Assembly: GCA_002999035.1 (NCBI GenBank)
Contig: CP027241.1
Coordinates: 1,987,001 to 2,051,000, forward strand
DNA: 64,000 nt
Origin: Lachnospiraceae bacterium oral taxon 500
GTDB taxonomy: Bacteria > Bacillota > Clostridia > Lachnospirales > Vallitaleaceae
Reading direction: 5' to 3'
The first letter of the stretch is position 1, and every line of letters starts with the position of its first letter. The translations under genes were made by a program, and so were the position numbers. The notes beneath the pieces are model-generated. The model saw only the letters and a list, made by a program, of their open reading frames with translations. It did no database searches and had not been told where the DNA came from. Of this stretch, positions 44,319 through 54,200 are shown in pieces.

Positions 44319-45206
44319 ATGAATATACAATGGTATCCGGGCCATATGACCAAAGCCAAACGCATGATGGCCGAGAACCTGAAACTGATAGATATTGTGA
44401 TCGAATTGGTTGATGCCAGAGCGCCGCTTTCTTCAGCCAACCCGGATTTGCGGACTCTGACCAACGGCAAGCAGCATTTGATCCTGCTGACAAAGCCCGA
44501 TTTGGCGGATGCAGAAGCAACCGAAGCATGGCTTGAATATTTGAAGAGCCAGAATAAGTTTGCGCTGGCCGTGAATGCCAAGACGGAAACAAATATGAAA
44601 AAAGTACAGGCCATGATTGACCGGATTATGCAGCCGATTTTGGAGCGTTATAAAAAGAGGGGCCTGATCAATAAACCGGTCAGAGCGATGATTGTCGGTA
44701 TTCCCAATGTGGGCAAATCCACCTTTATCAATAAAATGGCCGGAAAAAATATGGCCAAAACCGGCAACAAACCGGGGGTAACTAAAGGCAAGCAATGGAT
44801 TAAGCTGAAAAACGGACTGGAGCTGCTGGATACGCCGGGCGTGTTGTGGCCCAAGTTTGAGGATCCGCTGGTCGGCCGGAAACTGGCCTATATCGGTACG
44901 ATTCGGGAGGAAGTGATTGACAGCTATCAACTGGCACTGTCTTTATTTGAATTTTTAGCAGAATATTTTCCGGCAAGGTTTATGGAATGTTTTCCTTTTG
45001 CCGATATAAATAAGGAAAGCAGCCAGAACTTTGAACAGTTAGCCAAGGAACGCCATTTTGTGAAAAGCGGCGGCGAGGCCGATACGGAAAGGCTGTCCCA
45101 TGTTTTTTTAGAAAACTTTCGTAACGGCAAATATGGGCGGTTTACTCTGGAAAAGCCGGAGCAGTTTGAGACGGCGGAAAGCACAGCCGGTAAGCCGGTG
45201 AATTGA
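44319..45206 (+). CDS. rbgA: Ribosome biogenesis GTPase YlqF/RbgA
   Basis: A circularly permuted GTPase needed for late 50S assembly. Motif order is permuted as expected: G4 LTKPDLAD near residue 61, then G1 GIPNVGKSTFINKMAG (~125-140), G2 region NKPGVTKG and G3 DTPGVLWPKF near 172. The N-terminus MNIQWYPGHMTKAKRMM is diagnostic. Next to rplS, as in many Firmicutes, but separated by a terminator. Confidence 0.96.
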   Translation: MNIQWYPGHMTKAKRMMAENLKLIDIVIELVDARAPLSSANPDLRTLTNGKQHLILLTKPDLADAEATEAWLEYLKSQNKFALAVNAKTETNMKKVQAMIDRIMQPILERYKKRGLINKPVRAMIVGIPNVGKSTFINKMAGKNMAKTGNKPGVTKGKQWIKLKNGLELLDTPGVLWPKFEDPLVGRKLAYIGTIREEVIDSYQLALSLFEFLAEYFPARFMECFPFADINKESSQNFEQLAKERHFVKSGGEADTERLSHVFLENFRNGKYGRFTLEKPEQFETAESTAGKPVN

Positions 45207-45309
45207 GAAATAGTTATCAAGTTCCGGCTAAACCGAAAGACACCGCTGCGAACCGGGGAAGTTTCGGCGGCTGGCAAGGAAAAGCCGGGTAAATAACGAG
45301 GAAGAAAAA

Positions 45310-46026
45310 ATGCAGGAAACGGATTTGTTTTTGCCGCTGAAACAGTTTTATGAGCAGCTGGGTTATTCGGTTGAGGGCGAGGTTAAGGACTGCGATGTTT
45401 TAGTGAAAGCCGGAGAGGACTTTTTAGCGGTTGAACTGAAAAAAGATTTGAATCTGAAAGTGATTTTACAGGCAGTCAATCGGCAAAAGCTCTTTGATTT
45501 GGTTTATATTGCTGTGCCAATGCAGAAGATTAAGCCAAAAAGCCGAAATTACTTAGATAAGCTGCACCTGCTCAGGCGTTTGGGGATTGGGCTTTTGCTG
45601 GTTCATACCGTCACCGGCGAGGTGGTTTGTGTGCAGCAGCCGGTAGAAGCCGAGCGCGGTCGGGTGATGGCGGCAGCCAAAAAGAAAAGGGCAGCAGTGA
45701 TTGCTGAGTTTGAACAAAGACTGCTGAAAAACAATACCGGCGGTGCTGTCCGTAAGCCGATTACCACCGCTTACCGGGAGCAATGCTACCGATTGGCCTA
45801 TTTATTAAAGGACGGGCCCAGAACGCCGGCGGAACTGGCCGAAACGGGACTTGTCTCCAAGCGGGTGTCCGCGATTTTAAATGCCAATTTTTACGGCTGG
45901 TTTGAGAAAGAAAAAAGAGGCGTCTACCGGTTATCGCCGCTGGGCCGGGAAGTTTTAAAAACTGAAAAAAAGACGGTTGCGGCGCTGATGAAACAGGCGA
46001 GTCTTGAAAACGGCTGTGGATTATGA
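45310..46026 (+). CDS. DUF2161 / PD-(D/E)XK-like protein with C-terminal winged-helix-like region
   Basis: A 238-aa protein of the DUF2161 family. The N-terminal half shows a nuclease-like core: GYSVEGEVKDCDVLV and FLAVELKKDLN, where D40 and the E-x-K of VELKK could be the PD-(D/E)XK site, followed by a QAVNRQKLFDLVYIAVP helix/strand. The C-terminal half (~150-235) looks like a DNA-binding winged helix (TPAELAETGLVSKRVSAIL). A nuclease or DNA-binding role is inferred from family; activity unproven. Its 3' end contains the promoter of the next gene. Confidence 0.8.
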   Translation: MQETDLFLPLKQFYEQLGYSVEGEVKDCDVLVKAGEDFLAVELKKDLNLKVILQAVNRQKLFDLVYIAVPMQKIKPKSRNYLDKLHLLRRLGIGLLLVHTVTGEVVCVQQPVEAERGRVMAAAKKKRAAVIAEFEQRLLKNNTGGAVRKPITTAYREQCYRLAYLLKDGPRTPAELAETGLVSKRVSAILNANFYGWFEKEKRGVYRLSPLGREVLKTEKKTVAALMKQASLENGCGL

Positions 46027-46032
46027 TAGAAT
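46004..46032 (+). promoter_or_regulatory. Sigma-A promoter of the large signalling gene
   Basis: TTGAAA and TAGAAT are separated by 17 bp, overlapping the end of the DUF2161 gene. Confidence 0.6.
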
Positions 46033-46070
46033 GGAAATATTGAGGTAGAAACCGTAATAAGTTTAAAGTA

Positions 46071-49000
46071 ATGGGTGAAAAAATGCAAAATGTAGGCAAA
46101 GAATTTCAAAAGAAATATAAGATCCTATCTGTGCGGGACGAAAAAGAAACCTATTCCTTATATGAAGCGGAAGAAATCGGCACGGGGCATTTGTATGTTG
46201 TCAAATATTATCGGTTAAGTCTTTTTTCTCAGGCACTGGGCTCTTTGAAGCAGCAGCTGGAAAAATTAGCAGCTGATGAAACCGAATTTTTACCGGCTAT
46301 TTATGATATTGGGGAAGAAAATAACGAGCTTTATGTTGTTACGGAAAAAATAGAAGGCTATAAGCTAAGCGATTTGATTAACCGTAAGGAGAAGTATGAT
46401 ATTGCCTGGGTGCTGCGGCTGATTAAAAAAATTGCCGAGGGGATTCAATATTTTTTCAAGAGTGGCATCGCCATGTATTTGGTCAATCCCAAAAATATTT
46501 TTATTGATATGGGGGAAAACGGAGAAAGTCTGAGTGTCAAGTTCAGTGAGCTGGTTTCCGGCGAATATGTGGAAGAAAAAGACAGCGATTTTATGATGGA
46601 GCAGGCCGTTTACATGGCGCCGGAGCAGGTGGGAATAAACCGGAAAAAGTTTGATGTCCGCAGTGATTTGTATTCCCTGGGCGTCATTACCTACCAGCTT
46701 TTGGCCGGCCGGCTTCCGTTCAGGGCCAAATCTTTAAACCAATATATGTACCTGCAAATTGCGCAGGTCCCGAGCAGTATTTCCCAGTATAATCTGGATG
46801 TTAACAGCAGTTTGGATCAGATGATTCTTTGTCTGCTGGAAAAAGATCCGGCCAATCGCTATCAGTCGGTTGAAAGTTTACTGTATGATATCCGGGAATA
46901 TTTAAACGGAAATGTTAATTTTACTTTCAACGCCTATGATGCGATTTCTAAAATTACCTTTCATGAAAAAGACTTTTTGCCCAGTCGGCAGATTCAGCAG
47001 TTAGAAGTTCTTATTGGTCAGAATAAGGGCTTTGTTGTTGCGTCCGGAGAAAAAAACACCGGTAAAAGCGTAGTCATGGATTTGGTTAAGCTGGGAAGCA
47101 CAAAGCAGAAAAATGTTTTGCTGTACAGTGATTGCAGTTATGAGCCTTTTCGGTTGGAAACTCTTTGGGGCTTATTGGCTGAATATTGGAAAATATTTGA
47201 TACCTATCCGATGCGGCGCAAGGATATTTTACGGCAGGAAGTAGCCCGGAGGGGTAATGTTTCCCGGGAGGTTATCTGCGCCAGAGGCAAGTATTTTAGC
47301 GACTTTTTTGAAGAAGACTTCACTGCCGCCGCGGGGAATTCGCAAGATGAACTGGAAAATCTGCTGAATCTGTGGCAGGCAATCAGTGAAGTGGAGGATC
47401 CGCTAGCGGTAATTCTGGAAAATTTAACGCTTGATGAGGTCAGCAATGAGCTGCTGCTCCGCTTTTATGAGAACTTTAAAAAAATATTCCTGGCGGTCAG
47501 CGGCCGGCAGGCGGTGCCGGATTATGAACAGCTGGATTTGAAGATTGAGCTGGAAAAATTAACACAGGCCGATGTTTTAGATACTTTAAATAAAGTGTTG
47601 GAGCATCGGCTGGAAGACGCGGCCGGCATAGCTGAATATGTTTATCATAGAAGCAAGGGCAATATTTATTTATCAGCCGAGGTGGCTAACTGGCTGTTTC
47701 AAAAGGATGCGCTGACTTACCGGGAAGGCCGGTGGCGGGTTAATCCTTTAATTTTGGTTGATTTGGGTTTACCGGCTGAGATTGCGACCGAGATTATCAG
47801 TCAAAGCGATCGGCTTTCGGCCGAGGCGGAAAAGCTGTTGGCTATTTTAGCAACGCTGGAAGAGCCTATTCCGTGGACTTATGTCAAGCGGGCGGCGGAA
47901 ATGGAAAGGATTCATACCGATGCGGTGCTGGAGGAATTGGAAAAAGGCCAGTTTGTCGAGCAAAAGATTAAAGATACGGTTTATTATACTTTTACCGATA
48001 AAGAGATTTATCTTCATTTCCGCAAACGTCTGAACAAGCAGGATATTTTATATTACAGCGAAAGGATTGCCCGGGTGCTGGAGGCGGAGTATCTGCGTTT
48101 CCGCAAAGCGGAAGAAGCGATTGCCATGGCGCATTATTATCTGCGGGCGCAGAATAACGAAAAAATCAAGGCTTATTCGCTGGAGGCGGCTCAGTTTTTA
48201 AAGAATCAGGGTAAAAATGAGCAGGCAATTGAAGCGTTGAACGGCTTCTTAAATGCGCTGGAATATCAGGACGATCAGATTGAACTCTTTTATAAGGCGC
48301 AGAAAATGGCCGGTGAAATTTATATTGCCGAGGGCCGGCCCGATGATGCCAAAAAGACCTTTGAGGAGCTTCTGCAGCTGGACTTGAACTCGGAAATGAG
48401 GGCCGATATTTTAGAGGAACGGTCTTGGGTGGCCTTTTATAAAGGAAATTTTCAAGGGGCGCTGCATTATGTCAAGGAGGCGCTGCGGGCAAAGAAAATT
48501 CATTTTCCGGAAACCGGTTTTGAATTGTATGTCAGTATTTTGTGGCAGATCATCATTCGGCTCGGTCAAAGCCTGCTGGGAGAAGTGAAGATAACATCCG
48601 AGGAAAAGCCTCAGCGGAGCCTTAGACAAAATATCAATCAAAATATCTGGTGGGCCTGCCTGCTGGTTGACATTCGTTACTTTGCTTATTTTTCGCTGTG
48701 GACGACCAATCGTTTCTGGGCGCGGCGCAAGATCTCGCAGGAGTTGGCAATTTCTTATTTCAATATGGGACAAATGTTTATGGGCACGCCGCTGCGTAAA
48801 TTGGCAGACAGTTATTTTGCCAAGGGACTGAAGGTGGCCGAGGAGATTGGCGATGACCATATCACCATGATTTCATATACTTTGCTGGCGTATAAAAGTG
48901 AGACTTTGGGTGATTATGAAACGCAGCTCAATTATGCGCTGATGGCTCTGCAGATTCATAAAAAATTACAGTTTTCCCCATTCCACGGTCTGACCATCAA

Positions 49001-50825
49001 TGCGCTGATTCATGCGTATAATTATTTGGGCGATTTCAGCAATATGCTGCGCTATAATGATTTTTATCAGAAGAAAGCCTATGAAAGCGGCGATAATTAC
49101 GGCGTGATTTCGGCTGATATTTATTATGTTCAATATTACCGGGGGCAGGGCAATACGGTCAGCGCTGTTAAGGCCGGACAAAAAGCATTGGCTCTGGCGG
49201 AAGAAACCAATGATTATTTCGATCAGTTCTGCAGCTTGGCTGAGCTCGGCGTGACTTATTTTTATGCCAATCAGGATGACAAGGCAATGGAATGTTTTGA
49301 AAAGGCGATGGCAATTAAGCAGGGAAGATTCTTTCCGCTGCAGTATACTTTGGTGGCCTATTCTTATTATGCCATGGTGCTGTGCCGCCGGCAAAAAAAG
49401 ATTCAGCAGGATTTTCCGGAGGATAAATCGCTCCTGAGTCTGATTCAGCAGATGTTGAGTGTACCACTCCGGGAAAAGAAATATCCGACTTATTACGGGT
49501 CGGCATTACGGGCGCTGGCAGAATGGCATGTTCTGCGCGGCAATCCTGTCAAAGCTAAAAAATATTATCAGGCCAGTATTGACCATTGCATCAAGTATAA
49601 ACGGCAATGGCTGACGGCCTCTACCCAGATGGCTTACGGCAAGTTTTTGACGGAAATCGGCGAACAGGCGGCGGCTATGCAGCAGTTTATATTAGCCGAA
49701 TATAATTTCCGGCATTTGAAGATTGAAGCCTATGCTCTGCTGGCGCAGCGGGAAATGGAAAGCCTGCAGGCCGGCTTTGGCGGAGCGGAAACCGAGTTTG
49801 ATAAGTTTCAGCGGCGTTTGCAGCTGGAACGGAACAATATGTTTTTTACTGATTTGCTGCGGGACTTGAGTTCGGTGCTGGACTACCGGGAGTTGATTCA
49901 AAAAATAATCATGGTGCTGCTGGAAGCATCCGGCGCACAGCAGGTAGCGGTCTTCTTGCCGGAGGAAAACAGCGGCGAGCTGAAGGTGGAAGAGTTTTAT
50001 ACCAATGAAAAGCAAAGGCTGAAGAAGGATGACATTCCTCAGGAAATGCCGATGAAGCTGATTCGGATGGCACTGAAAACCAAGGAGATATTGGCACTGG
50101 ATAATGCCGAAAAGAGCGAATATGCCAAAATTGATGAAATGCTGACAGAAAAGCATATTAAATCGCTGATGATCCTGCCGGTCATGTATAAAAACAGTCT
50201 GCGGGCCATTTGCTATTTAGAAAACTCATTGTCAACCGGTATTTTTACTAAAGAAATCATTGAAAATATGAAGATTGTTGCCAGTCAAATGGCGATTTCC
50301 ATGGAAAACGCGATGCTTTATAAGATTGCGACAACCGATGATTTGACCGGTTTATATACGCGGAAGCATTTTGACTATCTGTTTCAGGAAGAACTGCGGC
50401 TGGCCAAGGAAAGCGGTACCCATGTAGGCGTGGTCTTTATTGACATTGATAAGTTCAAAAGAATCAATGATACTTACGGGCATATGATCGGCGACAAGGT
50501 GTTGATTGAGCTATCAGCCTTTTTAAGGAATAATTGCCGGACGACGGATGTAATCGGCCGCTTCGGCGGGGAGGAAATCATTCTGCTTTTACGCGGCAAT
50601 TCTTTGGCGGACAGCTATACCTTTGCCGAACGCCTGCGCCGCAAACTGGAAACCTTCCCGATTGATACCGGTACGGCGGAGGGAGTTTTAAATATTACGG
50701 CCAGCTTTGGCATCAGCAGTTATCCGGAAAACGGTGAAACCATGACCGAGCTGATCAATAAAGCCGATACGGCGCTGTATCGTTCCAAGAACGAGGGAAG
50801 AAACCGGGTTACCTGCGCCAAATAA
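46071..50825 (+). CDS. Pseudokinase-ATPase-TPR-GAF-GGDEF signalling protein
   Basis: A 1584-aa soluble protein. Residues ~15-280 have a Ser/Thr kinase fold, probably inactive: VAIK-type Lys45 is present (VVKYY) and APE is kept (MAPEQV), but the HRD loop reads MYLVNPKN (Asp lost) and the DFG region reads KFSELV. An AAA/NACHT-like NTPase follows (~290-600; Walker A GEKNTGKS), then helical TPR-like repeats (~660-1240), a GAF domain (~1265-1415) and a C-terminal diguanylate cyclase with GGEEI near 1498 and an inhibitory RTTD site five residues before it. It likely makes c-di-GMP in response to an unknown signal. ATG 46071 has no Shine-Dalgarno; ATG 46083 is possible. Confidence 0.88.
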   Translation: MGEKMQNVGKEFQKKYKILSVRDEKETYSLYEAEEIGTGHLYVVKYYRLSLFSQALGSLKQQLEKLAADETEFLPAIYDIGEENNELYVVTEKIEGYKLSDLINRKEKYDIAWVLRLIKKIAEGIQYFFKSGIAMYLVNPKNIFIDMGENGESLSVKFSELVSGEYVEEKDSDFMMEQAVYMAPEQVGINRKKFDVRSDLYSLGVITYQLLAGRLPFRAKSLNQYMYLQIAQVPSSISQYNLDVNSSLDQMILCLLEKDPANRYQSVESLLYDIREYLNGNVNFTFNAYDAISKITFHEKDFLPSRQIQQLEVLIGQNKGFVVASGEKNTGKSVVMDLVKLGSTKQKNVLLYSDCSYEPFRLETLWGLLAEYWKIFDTYPMRRKDILRQEVARRGNVSREVICARGKYFSDFFEEDFTAAAGNSQDELENLLNLWQAISEVEDPLAVILENLTLDEVSNELLLRFYENFKKIFLAVSGRQAVPDYEQLDLKIELEKLTQADVLDTLNKVLEHRLEDAAGIAEYVYHRSKGNIYLSAEVANWLFQKDALTYREGRWRVNPLILVDLGLPAEIATEIISQSDRLSAEAEKLLAILATLEEPIPWTYVKRAAEMERIHTDAVLEELEKGQFVEQKIKDTVYYTFTDKEIYLHFRKRLNKQDILYYSERIARVLEAEYLRFRKAEEAIAMAHYYLRAQNNEKIKAYSLEAAQFLKNQGKNEQAIEALNGFLNALEYQDDQIELFYKAQKMAGEIYIAEGRPDDAKKTFEELLQLDLNSEMRADILEERSWVAFYKGNFQGALHYVKEALRAKKIHFPETGFELYVSILWQIIIRLGQSLLGEVKITSEEKPQRSLRQNINQNIWWACLLVDIRYFAYFSLWTTNRFWARRKISQELAISYFNMGQMFMGTPLRKLADSYFAKGLKVAEEIGDDHITMISYTLLAYKSETLGDYETQLNYALMALQIHKKLQFSPFHGLTINALIHAYNYLGDFSNMLRYNDFYQKKAYESGDNYGVISADIYYVQYYRGQGNTVSAVKAGQKALALAEETNDYFDQFCSLAELGVTYFYANQDDKAMECFEKAMAIKQGRFFPLQYTLVAYSYYAMVLCRRQKKIQQDFPEDKSLLSLIQQMLSVPLREKKYPTYYGSALRALAEWHVLRGNPVKAKKYYQASIDHCIKYKRQWLTASTQMAYGKFLTEIGEQAAAMQQFILAEYNFRHLKIEAYALLAQREMESLQAGFGGAETEFDKFQRRLQLERNNMFFTDLLRDLSSVLDYRELIQKIIMVLLEASGAQQVAVFLPEENSGELKVEEFYTNEKQRLKKDDIPQEMPMKLIRMALKTKEILALDNAEKSEYAKIDEMLTEKHIKSLMILPVMYKNSLRAICYLENSLSTGIFTKEIIENMKIVASQMAISMENAMLYKIATTDDLTGLYTRKHFDYLFQEELRLAKESGTHVGVVFIDIDKFKRINDTYGHMIGDKVLIELSAFLRNNCRTTDVIGRFGGEEIILLLRGNSLADSYTFAERLRRKLETFPIDTGTAEGVLNITASFGISSYPENGETMTELINKADTALYRSKNEGRNRVTCAK

Positions 50826-50836
50826 AGCGACAGATG

Positions 50837-50877
50837 AAAACACTCGTAATTTGCTTTCGGCAAGTTACGAGTGTTTT
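50837..50877 (+). terminator. Rho-independent terminator
   Basis: AAAACACTCGTAA pairs perfectly with TTACGAGTGTTTT. It ends the large signalling gene. Confidence 0.85.
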
Positions 50878-50977
50878 GTCTAAACGGAAATCCATGTTTG
50901 TAATCCGCTGCCATATCCATGAATAGAAGTGGCTCATCTGAAATTCCGGAGCAGGAACACTAATTTTCATTTTGCAC

Positions 50978-51006
50978 TTGTATACAGGCAGTGAGAATGA
51001 TATAAT
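50978..51006 (+). promoter_or_regulatory. Sigma-A promoter of nifJ
   Basis: TTGTAT and TATAAT are separated by 17 bp, with TGA before the -10. The leader is about 200 nt. Confidence 0.75.
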
Positions 51007-51077
51007 AAAAATATATGGGGTCAGGCAGCGGCCGAGCGGCAGCCGGAGAATTGCCGAATATTTCAAGGGTTACCAGC

Positions 51078-51090
51078 GGCTGGCCTGAAC
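51078..51090. repeat. Variant of dispersed 13-mer (GGCTGGCCTGAAC)
   Basis: One base differs from the GGCTTGCCTGAAC found upstream of mvk, the second chemoreceptor and ddh. Again it lies upstream of a plus-strand gene. Confidence 0.35.
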
Positions 51091-51139
51091 CGCAGAAGCT
51101 TTTTTGTAAGGCGTTATTTAAATTTTCCGGAGAAAGGTA

Positions 51140-51173
51140 TTATTTTTGCCGAAACAGGTTATGGCAAAAATAA
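51140..51173 (+). promoter_or_regulatory. Inverted repeat in the nifJ leader
   Basis: TTATTTTTGCC and GGCAAAAATAA form a perfect 11-bp inverted repeat around 12 bases, ending 36 nt before the ATG. No T-run follows, so it is not a terminator. It could be an operator or RNA hairpin controlling nifJ. Confidence 0.5.
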
Positions 51174-51209
51174 CGGGAAAGGGAGACAATCATATTTAAG
51201 GAGGTTATT

Positions 51210-54200
51210 ATGGGAAAACACATGAAAACAATGGACGGAAATACAGCGGCAGCTTATGTGTCCTATGCATTTACCGACGTAGCGGCAATTTATCCGATTA
51301 CGCCTTCTTCGCCGATGGCGGAATATGTGGATGAATGGGCGGCTAAAGGTCAGAAAAATGTTTTTGGCGAAACGGTGACGGTATCCGAGCTCCAATCTGA
51401 GGGCGGTGCTTCCGGTGCAGTTCATGGTTCGCTTCAGGCAGGTGCTTTGACAACGACCTACACGGCTTCGCAGGGTCTGCTGCTGATGATTCCCAATATG
51501 TATAAAATTGCCGGTGAGCTTTTGCCGGGTGTATTTCATGTCAGTGCCCGGGCGCTGGCCGGACACGCACTGTCCATCTTCGGCGATCATTCCGACGTGA
51601 TGGCGGCTCGTCAGACCGGTTTTGCTTTCTTAGCTTCCGGCAGCGTACAGGAGGTCATGGATTTGGGCGGAATTGCGCACTTGGCGGCGATTAAATCCCG
51701 AGTACCGTTTGTTCATTTCTTTGACGGCTTTCGGACCTCGCATGAGATTCAAAAAATTGAAGTAATTGAATATGATGATTTTAAAAAGATGCTGGACATG
51801 GAAGCGCTGAACGAATTTCGGCAGAGAGCGCTCAATCCTGAGCATCCGGTTACCCGCGGTACGGCGCAGAACCCGGATATTTTTTTCCAGGCCAAGGAAG
51901 CATCTAATCCTTTCTATGAAAAGGTACCGGGGATTGTTGAAGATTATATGAAGCAAATCAGCGATTTGACCGGCCGGAAATATGAATTGTTTAATTATGT
52001 CGGCGCACCGGACGCAACCGATGTTGTTATTTGTATGGGTTCGGTCACGGAAACAGCCGAAGAAGTAGTTAATTATTTAACAGCCAAAGGCGAAAAGGTC
52101 GGATTGGTTAAGGTTCACCTCTACCGTCCGTTCTCGGCTGAGCATTTCCTAAAAGCGTTGCCGAAGACGGTTAAGCGGATTGCGGTATTAGATAGAACCA
52201 AGGAGCCGGGCGCTCCGGCTGAGCCCCTGCACTTGGATATTCGGATGCTGTTTTACGGAACCGACTGGCAGCCGCTGATTGTCGGCGGACGTTATGGTTT
52301 GGGCTCGAAAGACACTACGCCGTCGCAGATTTTGGCAGTCTTTAAGAATCTGGCCTCAGATCAGCCGAGAAATAACTTTACGATTGGTATCGAGGATGAT
52401 GTTACCCACTTATCCCTGCCGGTTACTGAGCAGATTCATACCGAAAAAGAAGGAGCCAAACGCTGCAAGTTCTGGGGTCTCGGCTCAGACGGAACGGTTG
52501 GCGCCAACAAAAACTCAATCAAGATTATCGGCGATAAGACGGATCTTTATGCGCAGGGATATTTCAGCTATGACTCCAAAAAATCCGGCGGTATCACGGT
52601 TTCGCACCTGCGTTTTGGCAAGGAGCCGATTCAGTCAACCTATTTATTGCAGGAAGTAGACTTTGTTGCCTGCCATCAGCAGTCCTATGTTGATAAGTAC
52701 GACTTGCTGGAAGGTCTGAAAAAAGGCGGTGCTTTCCTCTTAAATACCAAGTGGAGCGCCAAGGAACTGGACGAGCATTTACCGGCTAAGCTGAAAAAGG
52801 AAATTGCCGATAAGGAAATTCGCCTGTATACGATTGATGCCCGCGACCATGCCGAGAGCATTGGTTTGGGCAACCGGATCAACACGATTATGCAGTCCGC
52901 TTTCTTTGCGATTGCGCAAGTTATCCCGACCGAAGAAGCAATCGGCTATATGAAGGAATATGCTGAAAAGACTTACGGCAAAAAGGGTGAAAAGATTATT
53001 CAAATGAACTTCCAGGCCATTGAGCTCGGCGCCAAAGCTTTTGAGCAGGTGACCGTGCCGGAAAGCTGGAAGAACGCCGAACCGGAAAAGAAAGAAGTTG
53101 TTCAGAACAGTAAAGAACCGGAATTCGTACAGAAGATTTTGCATCCGGTTAACGCTCAGCAGGGTGATAAGCTGCCGGTATCGGTTTTTGTCGGCAAAGA
53201 GGACGGTACCTTCCCGCAGGGCTTGGCTGCTTTTGAAAAACGCGGCATTGCCGCCTTTGTACCGGAGTGGATTCCGGCCAACTGTATCCAGTGTAACCAA
53301 TGTTCGTTTGTCTGCCCACATGCTTCGATTCGTCCGTTCCTGGCGACCGAAGAAGAAATGAAGGGCGCACCGGAGGCTTTTGTCGGTGTTCAGGCCAAAG
53401 GTAAGGGCTTAGAGCCATATCAGTTCCGGATGCAGGTGGATATTTTGGACTGTCAGGGCTGCGGAAACTGTGCCGATATTTGTCCGTCCAAGGAAAAATC
53501 GCTGGTGATGAAGCCGATTGAAACTCAGGAAGTGGAAGTTGCCAATTGGGAATATGCGCATCATAATATTACTTATAAAGATACGATTTTGGCTAAAAAT
53601 ACAGTTAAGGGCAGCCAGTTTGCTCAGCCGCTGTTAGAATTCTCCGGTGCCTGTGCCGGCTGCGGCGAAACTCCGTATTTGAAGGACGTAACCCAGTTGT
53701 ACGGCAGCCGAATGGTAATTGCCAATGCGACCGGCTGTTCCTCGATTTGGGGCGGTTCGGCGCCGTCAACCGTATACACCACCAACGCCGAAGGCTGCGG
53801 ACCGGCTTGGGCAAACTCCTTATTTGAAGATAATGCCGAGTACGGTTACGGTATGGCAATTGGTATCCGTAAGCTTCGCCAGCAGCTGACCGGCCTGATG
53901 CAGCAGTTAGCGGCTTTAAATGTAGCCGAAGATGTAAAGGCGGCAGTGAATGAGTGGCTGGAAGTGAAAGATAATAAGGAATTGGACGAAGCAGCGTCCA
54001 AGAAAGTGAAAGCTCTGTTCGGCAAAGACCTGGGCAGCGCCGAAGCCAATCAGATTTTGGCGGAGATTGAAAAGCTGGGCAGCTATTTGGTCAAGAAGTC
54101 GGTTTGGATCGTCGGCGGCGACGGCTGGGCATACGATATCGGATACGGCGGATTGGATCAGGTGCTGGCTTCCGGTGAAAATGTCAATGTCCTGGTCTTT

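Noticed and set aside
46071-46900. Active serine/threonine kinase
   Set aside because: Both catalytic aspartates (HRD and DFG) are replaced, so I call it a pseudokinase.
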